Source: Magallana angulata
Taxonomy: Eukaryota > Mollusca > Bivalvia > Ostreida > Ostreidae
Direction: 5' to 3'
DNA length: 64,000 nucleotides
Assembly (NCBI RefSeq): GCF_025612915.1
Contig: NC_069116.1
Span: 20,475,001 to 20,539,000 of the forward strand
Made by a program: the position numbers and the translations under genes. Shown here in pieces: positions 41,078 through 52,983 of the stretch; position 1 is the stretch's first letter; every line of letters starts with the position of its first letter. The notes beneath the pieces were generated by a model. It was not told the origin of the DNA, did no database searches, and saw nothing but the letters and a program-made list of their open reading frames with translations.

Positions 41078-43071
41078 CTACACGCCCTTGGGCGGTAGGG
41101 TGGCGGCGGGGGGCCTCTGCTTGCTGACCGTCTGGGTGTTCAGTATTTGCTGGATTTTGGACCACTTCTCCGTCTGCTTGGCTCGGAGTTTGTCGTGTTG
41201 TGACATCAGTTTCTTCCGGGTGTGGATGAGGAGAACAAGAGTTACAATGGTGAGGATTATAGCGAGGATAAGTAAGAAGACAAAGACGATCTTATACCAT
41301 TGGGTACACCTGCCTTGGATTTTGATGCCTGCAAAGAGATTGTACGCTTCACATAGTAAATCATGATCCAGGTAATAGGTGTGTTACAATATGTACATAC
41401 TCCATTCTTTGCTTATCAACTGACTTGCAATTACCAACATGCAAGTATGAGCCAATTGCCATTTCCACTCTTTGTCTGACCCCTCCACTGAGAAAAATGA
41501 TGTTGTGTGCCTATCAGGCTAACCAAACAAAACTTACTTGTACATAAAAACTAATATAGAGATACCGTGACTTTACGATACGTTTTAAGGCAAAACAAGT
41601 CATTTTTGAGAGCGAATGAGTTAACGGGCCCAACTGCCCATTCCACTCTTTGTCTGACCCCTTCACTGACAGAAATGATGCTGTGTGCCTACCAGGCTAA
41701 CCAAAAGAAAGCTTACAAAAAACTATGATAGAGATAACGTGAATGTACGAGCCGTTTTCATGCCAATATATTTATGGTAGTGGGGGAGTTAACGGACCCG
41801 TTATATAAAGGATACCCTGTTTATAAGGTTAGGATAGTGCTTTTCGCTGTCTTACCTGGGACACCATCGCAGATATCATAGGTCACACAATTTTCATAGT
41901 AGTACTTCTGGGCGTTTTTAACTGTAACAAATGGAAAGTCACTTTGAAGGTTATCACAAAAATGACATAAATTATATAAAACGCCCCTTATATTGCGATT
42001 ACCTATCTTATATTGAGGAAAGTATTTTTAAAACTTTAATTGTATTCTTATGACAAAGCTTTTATACCTTGAATTTTCAGTTTATGATAAGACTGGTGTA
42101 TATGGTTTCATTCTAAGCTATTCAATATGCAGTATATTTTTCCTAGACAGATTCTTTGGTTGTCGCCATTTCTTACCATTAGTACTCAAAGAACAGACCG
42201 CTCCCTCGCCAAGAGTGATGTTGTGGTCGACGAAATGTTTGACAAACCAGACGTTATCACAAGAACACGTCAGACTCAGGTCGTTCAGTTCCACGTACTC
42301 CAACGCGTCTAGTCCGGAAAACAGGTTGTTAAGAATGACGGTGATGGGGTTGTCCCGGATGATGAGTCTTCGAAGTTGGGTGTTCTGGGAAAATGTCGAC
42401 AATTCCAGTGAGGTTAGCCCATTATTTTCGAGAATAATCGTGTTTACCGTGGTCAGAGGGTAGAAAAAGCCGGTCGTAAAGGTTCCTCCCGTTATGGCAA
42501 CATTTGTAAAATTTAGGATTCCGCTAGACTCAGACAAAGTTGAAGAGATGCTAATGTTAAAATTAGCCATGCTGTCTGCAGCGGTTGCAGCAATGGACCC
42601 TCCCTCAATAACAAGGATGTGTAAGTTCTGAAGATCGGAAAAGACAAATTCCGGTAGGCCGTTTGTGAGCCTGCAATCTTTGATATACAGTTCCTCCAGG
42701 TAGGACATTTGGGAGAACGTCCCCAGGGATATAAGGGCCTGACCCGAGGGGTTGCCCGAGGAACATCTGAGCTCCAGGTACGACGTGAAGTCTTTGTCAT
42801 GGCTTCCTGTGGCGTAACTCCCGAACCCGTTGAAAGTCTTCGTTGGGCTCGAGACTGGTAGATTTCCGTTGATGTTCCGTATTTTAAGACGCTGGGGGAT
42901 CGGGCTGGTGAAGGTACTGTAGGTAGCAGGGAGGGTCATCACCGTGAAGTCACAGGTATACAAACCACGTGACCCAGTGTCTGTACTGTAGGTACATCCT
43001 GTGGGGGCCGCCGACTTGACTGGCCATAAATAGAGTGTCAACCAACAAATCAAATACACCAAACTCTTCAT
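41078..43071 (-). CDS. LRR-like single-pass membrane protein, paralogue 5 of 7
   Basis: Exons 43071-42177, 41921-41856 and 41328-41078 encode 403 aa, phase-1 introns. Signal peptide is residues 1 to about 20, then APTGCTYSTDTGSRGLYTC. Repeats include LEELYIKDCRLTNGLPEFV, LHILVIEGGSIAATAADSM, VNTIILENNGLTSLELSTF and LRRLIIRDNPITVILNNLF. The cap is LTCSCDNVWFVKH with GAVCSLS, completed by YYYENCVTYDIC in exon 2. Exon 3 starts GIKIQGRCTQWYK and runs into a strongly hydrophobic helix (VFVFLLILAIILTIVTLVLL). The tail has EKWSKIQQILN, QRPP and ends PPKGV, so it keeps the W-x-K-I and PP patches but not the terminal Trp. Intron 2 (527 bp) holds a tandem duplication, listed separately. Confidence 0.86.
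41453..41805. repeat. Two-copy tandem duplication (~178 bp) inside intron 2 of paralogue 5
   Basis: CAATTGCCATTTCCACTCTT at 41453 recurs with few changes at 41631, and both copies continue through TTTGTCTGACCCC, TGTGTGCCTA, CAGGCTAACCAAA and AGTTAACGG. The right copy ends just before the donor side of the 66-nt exon. Confidence 0.8.
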
Positions 43072-44335
43072 GATGGACGGAAATTACTGGAAGATTCACA
43101 TCTTACATTTTCACACACTGGGTCGATTCCAGTTTTATTTCTTTCTTTAACAAAGCTGACCCCAGCAGGCGAATATCAACATTTAATTTCTTTCCTTTTT
43201 TCGATAATAATGTAATCCACTTCTAGCCAGATTAACCATTTCTCTAGAGTGTGTATGTATGTCGTAGAACTTTTCACTTTCAGGTTAATCGGAGATTAAC
43301 AGCTTTTACTCTATGAAATCAAAGAACATTAACAGGTAGTTCATGGTATCATAATTAATATATTTATATGTTTTTCATGTCTCGAATTCTCAAATTAGTT
43401 CGTCGATATTTACTCTAGTACGAAACTAGAAAATGTACACTAGTGCCTGAGAATAAAAAAAATTGGCATTTTGTTTCTAATTTTGCTTTCTTCTACATTA
43501 ACAAGCTTTAACATTTATAATGAAGTAAAACGACAACATTTGTATTAAGATACTCGGCGACCAATTTTAGGGAATTCTAGAAATGCTTACCATGGATTTG
43601 AACCAAGTATTTGAATAAAGTATAAGAAAGAAGTTTACTTAACGCAGTTTTGAGAAACCCGTCAACTATCGATGGACACATTCAATATGTACATACAAAC
43701 AAACATACACAGTAGTTACTCATATAATATAATGCAAGAAAAAAAGGTTCAGAAATTCATTCGCAGTTGTTTAATTTCGTCATTGGAAAAAATTTAAGGG
43801 GCTTAATCCGGGCGGCCGGCCGCCGCTTTTATAACTAGTATTTTGGAAACTCACGCCAACACCATCCCCCACCCCTCTTCCTTTCAAATCATTTACCTAC
43901 GAAAGACAACTCTCCATGAACAATTTTTTATAAATGTCTGCTTCGTACATACATTTTAGAAATACTTTAAAATTTTGAAAATAAGATATTAAAGGAGAAA
44001 AACGAATATCAACAACTCTAAAGAAACAGCGTTATAATAACAACTCAGAGGTTTGCATGCGATAAAGTTATTTTGATGAAAACAAGGAATTCTTAAATAA
44101 TATATTAATTCTTTTGAATTTTACCTAAATATTCTAAACAAATCGGCCTTGTGCTTAGTTGTCTATCCCTGTCTTAAAAATTTACCCAAGTTTACAATAC
44201 GAGTCGGTATATACTCTTATTACTTATTGAAAGAAAACCAGAAGATCTTTTTTCAATTTTTTATTAACCAAAATTTGCACAGACTTATTAGATAGTGTAT
44301 AATTAAAAACGATGAGTATAATCAACAGCCAACTA
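43072..44335. other. Intergenic DNA between LRR paralogues 5 and 6
   Basis: It should contain the promoter of paralogue 5 next to 43072 and the 3'UTR of paralogue 6; a minus-strand AATAAA lies at 44265-44260. A short GC island GGGCGGCCGGCCGCCGC occurs at 43810. No other feature is seen. Confidence 0.45.
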
Positions 44336-45694
44336 TCAAAGTGCTTTTTTGACCTCGGTGCCATCTCCGTCTTCCGTGATGGCCCAGGAGAAGTTGCCTT
44401 TGGGTGGCGCCTTCTGCCCTCCTCCTCCGCCTCGTTTTAGTGCCTCTAGAACTCGAATGGCCTTTTCTCTCTTTCTGATTTCGATCTCTTTCTCATTCTT
44501 GTACATGTCGCGACGATAAATAACAACCACAACGAAAGCTACCCAGGACAATGCAAAGGAAGCGGAAGTGAAGCAGTAATTCAGAATCTGGTACCATTCA
44601 AAGCAGTCAATTCCAATGGCAATGCCTAAAAAAACATCAACATAATAGAAATGAAAAGACATTATAGTTAAAAATAAAAACATGGAAAAAATATTACGAT
44701 ACAACATGTTTTTCTTACTATTATAAGGTGCAGGTAGAATTATAATGATGTGGGTCAAGATCTCACCTGGTATGCTATTGCAGTTATCTTTACCCCGGCA
44801 TTTCTCTCCGAAGTATTGGTACACCCGCTCCCCACCACTGCAGAGAAATGTACCCTTGATGTGCATTGAGAAAGCAGAGAAATGATCCAGGAACCATAGG
44901 TTGTCACAGGTGGAGCAATCAAAAGAAATCCCATCCACGTTGACTTCCGTCAGAGACGTCATGTTCTTCAGAAATGAACTTGAAATCGTTGTGAAATTGT
45001 TGTTCGCCAAGTTGAGTCGTCTGATTTTATTGTTGTACAAGAACATATTGGGATCGATTGCATTAAGTCCGCACCCACTGATATCCACGGCGGACAGATC
45101 GGAAAGGGAGTCAAAAAACCCTACCGAGAAATTGGAGCCCACATTGGCGTTTTTGATTGTTAGTTTCCCCTGTGGAGTTGGTAATCCAGAGATCTTGGTG
45201 ATGTTCAATCCAGAAAACGTATCCGATTGTGTGGATGCAATAATACCTCCCTCTATGGTCAAAGAATCCAGTTCCACGAACGTAGAAAACGCGCTGCTTG
45301 GGAGACCGCTCGTGAAATTGCAACCAGTCATCTTGAACTCGTTGACGTAGTTCATGTCTGTGAACATCGTGCTGGATATTTGTAGAGATCCTCCAGTTTT
45401 ACAAGCAATTTCCAAGTAGTTGGTATAATCTGCATTTACTGCGGAGTAGTTGAAGGCGCTGAATCCGCTGACGAGCTGGGTTGCCGAAAGATCTCCAGTG
45501 ACGTCATAAATAACCAAACGCTGCGGTTCGGGGTTGCTGAAATTAATATACGGAAGTGGAAGAGTGATGGAGGCGAAGTCGCACGTGTACAGTCCCATAG
45601 AAGAGGACGAGTCATAATTACATCCACTGGGATAAATAGCAGCCGAAACTATCCCAATGGAAAATCCCAGTAAACCAAATAACAGAGTAAACAT
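44336..45694 (-). CDS. LRR-like single-pass membrane protein, paralogue 6 of 7 (intron 1 absent)
   Basis: Two exons, 45694-44767 and 44625-44336, encode 405 aa. In the other six genes the LRRCT cap is split by a phase-1 intron; here the equivalent residues (CSGGERVYQYFGEKC-x5-C) are read straight through, so intron 1 has been lost. The remaining intron keeps the family position and phase. Signal peptide is residues 1 to about 18, then YPSGCNYDSSSSMGLYTC. Repeats include VNEFKMTGCNFTSGLPSSA, LDSLTIEGGIIASTQSDTF and IRRLNLANNNFTTISSSFL. The cap motif is FDCSTCDNLWFLDH, with one extra residue between the first two cysteines. GIAIGIDCFEWYQ precedes the helix. The tail is EKAIRVLEALKRGGGGGQ, KAPP and FSWAITEDGDGTEVKKAL, so the Trp is followed by an acidic extension. 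It is divergent from paralogue 7. Confidence 0.86.
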   Translation of the reverse strand: MFTLLFGLLGFSIGIVSAAIYPSGCNYDSSSSMGLYTCDFASITLPLPYINFSNPEPQRLVIYDVTGDLSATQLVSGFSAFNYSAVNADYTNYLEIACKTGGSLQISSTMFTDMNYVNEFKMTGCNFTSGLPSSAFSTFVELDSLTIEGGIIASTQSDTFSGLNITKISGLPTPQGKLTIKNANVGSNFSVGFFDSLSDLSAVDISGCGLNAIDPNMFLYNNKIRRLNLANNNFTTISSSFLKNMTSLTEVNVDGISFDCSTCDNLWFLDHFSAFSMHIKGTFLCSGGERVYQYFGEKCRGKDNCNSIPGEILTHIIIILPAPYNSKKNMLYRNIFSMFLFLTIMSFHFYYVDVFLGIAIGIDCFEWYQILNYCFTSASFALSWVAFVVVVIYRRDMYKNEKEIEIRKREKAIRVLEALKRGGGGGQKAPPKGNFSWAITEDGDGTEVKKAL

Positions 45695-46556
45695 TTTGAT
45701 GATAATTTTTCAACTTTTTGTTTCCAAATGCAGAACGGTTGGCTCACATCTTCGTATGGTCTTTTTAACTTTTAGATTCTCTCATTGTCAGGTGTATAAA
45801 TATGTTTTAAATTCTCTTTTAAATTAGGATATGAGCTGTACGTCGAATATTTATTCAAAGAATTAGAACTAGGTATGTTAAGAAAATGTGTAAATACAAT
45901 AAGAAGTTAGGCTGAATGTGTCAATGTAGGTTATGTTTAACTTAACGATATGTCTCCTTGTGAACATTGTTATATTTATTGAGTTGTTTCTCAACATACA
46001 TGGCATTTCTGGTCTACAGAATCATACAACTTTATTTAAAAAACCCTGAATCAATGTAAAAGTTAAAAAATTAATAAGGCAACTTTGAATATTTTAAGGG
46101 CCTAGCTGTTTCCAGAAATCTTAATAATAATCTTTTGTTTTTTGATTAAAATCTTCTGTCTAATAATAGAGATGTATTACGTAGGAAAATGTTTATTATG
46201 CACAAAATTATTGAATTAGTGACTACAAATATCTACAATAACCTATAATTTAAAGAAAATTAAAACAACGTGAGTGCAAAATGTCGCACCTACACAATTA
46301 TAGTATTTTAAGCCTAATGTCAGGAAGGAGTATCTCTTATACAAACATCTCTCAATAAAGAGTTTTCGAACTAATACGTCGTGTAAATACTCATATAAAG
46401 AAACGTTTATTAAAATGTTAAAGATCGACCAACTTCTCAGAAAAACACTAGTTTAAACGGGAGTGTTAAGTCCGATGTCATAAGCTAAAATTAAAACCAC
46501 GTTTGAAGTTATGTAGAACTGTAAATTCTTACCTTGCTACACTTCACCAAAAGACA
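45695..46556. promoter_or_regulatory. Divergent intergenic region between LRR paralogues 6 and 7
   Basis: The two start codons face away from each other with 862 bp between them, the only head-to-head pair in the cluster. Each start is preceded by AT-rich sequence. A TATA-like word (TATAAAG) occurs at 46395 ahead of the plus-strand gene. Shared regulation is possible but not shown. Confidence 0.4.
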
Positions 46557-48128
46557 ATGGATTTCCGAGTGGTTTGTCTCCTGGCCTCCCTCGTGGTTTG
46601 TGATGGAGCTACTTTCCCATCTGGCTGTACCTATCAGGAATACACCAAACCAATCGGGGTCTACACCTGTGACTTTACCAACGCCTCATTTCCCGTGGCA
46701 CTGTCATCTTTCTCCAGTCCTAACCCACAGAGATTGAAAATTACGTTTTTCAACGGTAATTTGGTCAGTTCCAGCGTGTTCTCTGGTTTCAATGCGTACG
46801 ATGTATCAACGTTTGATACAAACTACCGGGCTTCTCTTGAAATCTCGTGCGCCACCTCCGGAACACTTGGTCTCTCCACAACCTCTTTCACCGACATGAC
46901 CTATATCCAGGAATTAAGGATAACCGGTTGCAACTTGGACAGCGGAATTCCAGCTAACGTTTTCTCCGGAATGCAACTGGACTATCTGGAAATCGACAAA
47001 GGAATCATCGCCTCAACGGATTCTGCCAGTCTCACAGGTTTAACCATTGCGAAGATCTCCACCGTCCCGAACCCAATTGGAGGATTCACGATACGCAACG
47101 CCCAGCTGACGGCGGGGGAGCTGGCCGCTAACTTCTTCTCCCCGTTGACTTCCGCCGTCTCGATAACCGTGGATAATGCTAACTTGATCAACTTGACCAG
47201 TGGGATGTTTTCCTCCAACACAGCCTTACAGACCATCAACCTGTCCAGGAACAAATTCACCAAGGTCTCCTATAACCTCTTCAGTGGGTTGAAATCTCTG
47301 ACCTCCATCAACATGTCGTACATTGACTGGGACTGCACATGTACGGATCTAGGATTCCAGCATTCTCTTTCTTCAAATTATATCAATTTGCATGGAAACA
47401 TCCAGTGTATGACACCGACAAGCTATCAATGTAAGTAAATACATGGATATCGAAATAACTCATATATACATGTATGATACTATTTAAGAAAAGGCTTAGA
47501 GATATAAGACATTTGTTATTTTTGCGAATATTAAAAGTTGATTTGTATGTTAAAAATATGTATTAACATTTATTTTAGATATGAAATGGACCCAGTTTTA
47601 TTTCAATGAGTGTGAAAATAAAGATTACTGCTTCGGAGTCCCAGGTAACATATGTAATCATTATCGTGACGTTAACATCAAAGTAATCATTGCGTGTAAG
47701 CTAAATTGGTCTATTTACTTGTTGATTTGATGTCTTGTAAAAAAAAAAAAGGTTATGGTAGTAGCTCATCATTATCAAACTATAATATCACGACTTCTTC
47801 GAATCATAAGAATCTTTATGGACGTTAAATAATGATCTGTTTTATTTCAGGTTCTGTATCCGGCGTCTTCTGTTACCAGTGGCACCAGATTTTATTCTAC
47901 TTCCTGTTGATGATCGCATTCGTCGCGTCTGCAATATCAGTCTTCATTGTGATCAATGTCAGACGCAAAATGATGCAAATTATTCGTGAAATTGAAGCCA
48001 AGAAGAGAAAGGCCTTCATGAAGGTTAAGGAAGCGCTCGTTCGCGGGAGAGACGGACAGCATGCTCCGGCTGCGACGGCCATGATGGGCATGAAGGAGCG
48101 GAAGTGGATCGAGACTACAGTACCATAA
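46557..48128 (+). CDS. LRR-like single-pass membrane protein, paralogue 7 of 7
   Basis: Exons 46557-47430, 47579-47644 and 47851-48128 encode 405 aa with phase-1 introns. I chose the Met at 46557 because a signal peptide follows at once (MDFRVVCLLASLVVCDG); an in-frame Met at 46503 would add a polar 18-residue extension. N-cap FPSGCTYQEYTKPIGVYTC. Repeats include IQELRITGCNLDSGIPANV, LDYLEIDKGIIASTDSASL and LQTINLSRNKFTKVSYNLF. The cap is WDCTCTDLGF with NIQCMTP, completed by ECENKDYC in exon 2. GSVSGVFCYQWHQ leads into the membrane helix. The tail has KRKAFMKVKEALVRGRDGQ and a near-terminal KWIETTVP. AATAAA signals lie at 48342 and 48352. It is the only plus-strand member, implying an inversion or inverted duplication. 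Confidence 0.87.
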
Positions 48129-48341
48129 TAGAAGAGTCGATAAGGAGCCTATAGAGACGGATTTAAGAACTTACAGGCATAACATTCCTGCAACGGTGCC
48201 AAAGTATTTCAAATATCTTACAAAAGTAGCTGCTACGTTAAAAAATAGATGTTTTCTAATATTATGCTTGCTTATTTTTGTACATTTCTATGATAACTGC
48301 TTGAAAGTTTATTTATTAATTTTATTTGATGCTTTGTTACG

Positions 48342-48357
48342 AATAAACGTGAATAAA
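48342..48357 (+). terminator. Polyadenylation signals of LRR paralogue 7
   Basis: Two AATAAA hexamers (48342-48347 and 48352-48357) lie about 220 bp after the stop codon and are followed by a GT-rich stretch. Confidence 0.55.
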
Positions 48358-48835
48358 GTATCAAGGTTGTGTCATCTGTTTTAATCGTCAACGTTTGGCA
48401 ATAGCAGCCACTTTTAGTATGACCACAGCAATTATGATGAGTGCCAAGAAAATGGCGGATTCCATCTAATATTTTATTTTTTACTGTAGTGTCCGTAGAT
48501 TCGGGTGACTAACAAATCATAACAAGAATACACTAAAAAATTCTTTAAAAATATACAACCGAAATTCAATAATTCAATATTATACCATATATGATTTGAT
48601 ATGAATTTTTACATCTAATGTTTAAATTAATTATGATTACTAATGATTAAAATTATAATCATAAATCACCCTATTATCTAAATAAACTAGCTCCCCCTCA
48701 CCAAAATGTTTAAACCTCAACTCAGTCCTCAACTCAAATACTCAACTACTCAAAAAGGAAAAGTGCACAAATTTAAGGGCAAAGCTCAGACTTAATGCCG
48801 AGTATGACGAGGTAAATTTGTGACATTGGGGCTCC

Positions 48836-49085
48836 AATCGCAACTTCTCGGACCATTCCGGCAAGCTCGGAAAAACACCTTGAATGTATTACCTAGGCGT
48901 CCATGACAACCCCACTTTTTGTAAAACTTGATATAAATAGAAAGCGACATACAAGACTCTCTAGCCGATACTTATTTTAATGGGAAGCGACTCCATTTTG
49001 TACAAAATTCTAACATCCGGTGATGTTTACACATTCGAGGGTTTTTTTCCGACCTTGCCGGAAAGGCCCGAGAAGTTGCGATTGA
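48836..49085. repeat. Fold-back element with ~52-bp imperfect inverted arms
   Basis: The left arm (about 48836-48887, AATCGCAACTTCTCGGACC...) and the right arm (about 49032-49085, ...CGAGAAGTTGCGATT) are inverted and nearly 90% complementary by eye, around a ~145-bp spacer. It has no coding content and is probably a MITE or fold-back insertion. Confidence 0.7.
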
Positions 49086-49089
49086 TTGG

Positions 49090-50660
49090 GACTCGATATA
49101 ACGCAATCGTACACGAACAGAACTAGACAGCTTATACTGCATGGAAACAACTACCAAGTCGTAACACAACAAATGCAACATTTGGCTTTAAGGAAGATAA
49201 TGCTAAAAGGACATTGGTTCATACATTTCTTTATTAAAAAGTACTCTCTCCACGACTTTATTTTATTTGCGCCACCTTGCATATACAACATGCCTACTTT
49301 GGTAGCCAGTTTTACTAGCTGTCAGGTTATTGTTATTTTTGAGAAATAAACAATTGATGCACTTTAAATGAAAAACACTTTCAAAATAAACTAACGTTAT
49401 TGTTCCTAGTGAAGCTCACAACGTAGTTGTTAAGACACTAATCTTTTCACCATAAGTTAATAGCTAAACTTGTTGACAGTAATGACACTAAATACCGGTA
49501 TATATTTGTCGAAAACACTATGTATCATTACCTTATATAAAAGATTAAATCACGAAAAATTGATTAACAACTGTTTTATTTCATTTTTTTTTTTTTACAG
49601 TTTTCTAGATTACTAGGAGAAATATAGATTATAATTTGTTTTAAAAATTGCGATATGGTTGATTTGACACAAAAAAAAAATTAATTGCCAATACTTTTTT
49701 CATAGTTATTTATATATCAGAATCATAAATCATCCATCAAGAACCTACAAAAAGTACAAATATATGTAAAATGTCTTTAAGTTAAAAGACCAATTTTCGC
49801 TAGCCAAGTACGTTCCTGCATTTACGAAGAACATATTGTATCGGAAACTCTTGGCTGGCGAAGATGTAAAGGTTCATGTATCACATAAGCATAAGGAAAT
49901 CATAGTTTGTACACAGTACTAAAATAAAATATTTTTTTTAAAATGTTATGAGAAAACAATAACCAAAAATCTAAAACTGATAAAACACGAAACTTTGAAT
50001 TTCAGTTTATGTAGTACATATAGTTTGGTGCTTGGAAACACCAGTTGTAGAACCATTTTAACAAGGCCTTGGACTTTCCGTAGGACGTAGCTATCATTTC
50101 TTGCGTCAAAACATGTTAAAAATGACGCTGGATTCAAGTGAAATATGCACCGATTGCGTAGTCTTAGCTCAAAAGCCAGACAAATCGTGTTGATTTCAAT
50201 GAGCTTTCACTGAGTGGGCAGCAATGAAATAGACAGGCATGCGTCACATTGCTGTTTGACACAACTACCCAAAGTCCAAGCTCCTGTGATAATGATTCTA
50301 ATTTAAGAGTCTTTGGTTCTGTACTGATAAATATAACCAGCGATTGAATTATATATACATATAATTAAATATAGAATATTAACTGGTAAAAACATTGTCA
50401 TAGATTGTCATGGTTAAGTGACGTCATTGCCATTCATGAAACACGTGCACTGGCAACACATTCTCATTAAATGTCTCTGTAAAAAACGTAGATACCTCCT
50501 TTTTGGCATATGGGCATGCTCTGCTAGCAGGGGATTTCCCTCGTTTAATTCGGAGGCCCGATCTAGAACACAGTTAAATTTAATGCAATATGAAGGCATG
50601 AAGTTGACTAATGGTAATATCAGTAAGGTATAGAATATGCAATACGAGATAAATACGAAG
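49090..50660. other. Intergenic DNA, nothing recognised
   Basis: AT-rich sequence with homopolymer tracts. The open frames here overlap on opposite strands and look like chance. Confidence 0.5.
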
Positions 50661-50665
50661 AACCT

Positions 50666-50713
<48 letters not shown>
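50666..50713. repeat. (AG)n microsatellite with one interruption
   Basis: About 48 bp of AG dinucleotides broken once by GG. Confidence 0.95.
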
Positions 50714-50715
<2 letters not shown>

Positions 50716-50719
50716 GACT

Positions 50720-52468
50720 AAAAAGAATGTTTTAAAAGGGTTTTGCTTTCCTTGCCACATACAATGCCTTGCGGGACAATTTTCATCTTGGTGCCTTTGC
50801 TCCATTTCAGATTGTGCTTGACGTGTCTTGCCCTGAAGAAAAGTTATGATTATTAAAAGTTTGATAAAAACGGTTGGTCATTCTTCAGTAGCCTTTCAAT
50901 GACACGTGTAAAAGATATATAGACATCGAATATTTTACGTATATCTTTTTTTCATCAGTTCTGTTTGACATAATTATTTTTTACAAAACCATCGCCAGTG
51001 TGCATTGCAAAAATACATTTGACAGACAGAATCAGAAATGCATTTTCTGTGATACTATTAACTTGAGAAATTGCGTTGTACAAACAGCTTTAGAGTACAA
51101 GCAACATGAATTAGGCGCAGGTTTTAAACTGAAGCTCATTTTTTTTTACACATGTATCATTATTAGTCACGTGACTACCGTGTTGGACCAATGCCTCACT
51201 CCACAGGCAAACAAAATAATAGCAATTCGGGTTTTTTCCATTGTGGGATTATTTAATCAACGTTGACTTCGATGAATTTCACTTTTACAGTAAATTTGAT
51301 AGTTTTATCAGCGACACAGATCCCTAGTGTCGCCAATTCTGCTCAAGCCGACTTTATCAACTTTATAAAAAAATTCAATGTTCAAAAAGAAATTTTTTCA
51401 TGATTCATCGAGTCAATTATTGTATTTTTTTTATTCTTCTAAGATGAAAAAAAAAGACACAATGAATATCTAGTTACCAAGGCAACCGTCTCAGACATAA
51501 ACTTGCAATAATAACCATAAGATAGAAGTAAAAGTGTTACGTGAAAATCTAAAATTGCCGCTTATGACATTTACAAAAGGACATTTATGGAATTTTCCCC
51601 TAATATGAAATTACATTACAATAGTAAATGAACAGAGAGATTGTCGATATTTCCCTCAAAATCAAAAGTTAATTGGATTTCCAGTATTTGATTAGGCTCT
51701 CTGTACGCTGTAGATCGACTGCTGTAACACAGGACTACAGCATTGTAGGTTTATAACAGCATCCGATTATGTTTCACCGAAAACTGTTACTGTCCTTATC
51801 ATATACAAAAAATTATGTCTACAAATTATATATGTTCAGTGTCATCAAAGCTTTGGTCGAAATGATATATGTGGATTATTATATATTTTCCTATTAGTAC
51901 AAATATTTCCCCTAGATTAAGACTCATTGAGGGTGATAGACATGTATTTCTGTAAAAAAAAAAAAAAAGAACGCGTTTCATGTAAAAACAAATCAATCGT
52001 TAGTTCAAACTGATTCTATAAACACTTGATAGGTTTGTTATGGTAGAAATATATCTTTGATTGTGACAAATAAACATCATAAAATTAAGCTCCTAATGGT
52101 AATGAAAGGAAGAGATAATGGAAACTTCATCCCCAACCTGTTTCATCCCATCTCACGTTACCGAGCTTGCTGTCTTAAAAAGTTCAATTCACCAACTTAA
52201 TGAAAAATCGTTAAACTTCTCTGGTAATGTAATCGAAATTCTCAGCGAAGCATTCCAACGTTTTGACGTAATCATTGCAAAGTCTGTGTCGTTTAGTGCC
52301 ATTTTAATTTCTTTAGTGTAATTTTCTTTCAAATTGCAATTGCAATTAAAAGTCGTAACCATGGATACAGTTGAAATATAGAAAACCATTTTTCTCCATA
52401 GTATTAATATCTCTCTATCTTCAGTTTGTAAAATCATATATTTCTTTCATTTATGGACAATCACAAGC
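50720..52468. other. Intergenic DNA, nothing recognised
   Basis: AT-rich with poly-A near 51955-51968. No supported gene. Confidence 0.5.
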
Positions 52469-52956
52469 TTAAAGGGGCATGGTCACGATTTTGGTCAAAA
52501 ATTAATTTTCCGATTTTAATATTTACAATGCTTCAGAAAGGCATTTTTAATAGGCAACCGGAATTTGAGTTATAAACGAGTTAAAGAGCTTGAAATTCTT
52601 CGCTATGTAAACAAAGCGTTTGTTTACATTTTGAACGTTGAAGTAAAAACTTCAGGTTTAAACCTAAAACGAATGTGTTAAACGTTAGGAATTGTTTATC
52701 TATGCCTAAAATAGATAAAAAAGATAGTCAAATAAACTGCAAAAAGATTTTTTACTGGTAAATTGAACCTATGTAAACAAAAACATGACACGAGTCTTGT
52801 TTACATGACAACGAGTTGTGAGCCCTGTATCTTGCTTGTAACTCTACGAACGACTCACAAATTTTATTTGATCATTAGAAATGCAATTTTAAAGCATTGT
52901 AGATAATAAAAATAGAAAAATAGAATTTGACCAAAATCGTGACCATGCCCCTTTAA
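52469..52956. mobile_element. MITE with ~27-bp terminal inverted repeats and TTAA flanks
   Basis: The sequence AGGGGCATGGTCACGATTTT at 52473 is repeated exactly inverted up to 52952, and the identity continues through TGGTCAAA. Both ends are flanked by TTAA (52469-52472 and 52953-52956), the target-site duplication used by piggyBac-type transposases. There is no transposase frame, so this is a non-autonomous copy of about 480 bp. The near-perfect termini suggest a fairly recent insertion. Confidence 0.85.
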
Positions 52957-52983
52957 TCTTGTCTTAACTTATCACGAAAAAGT

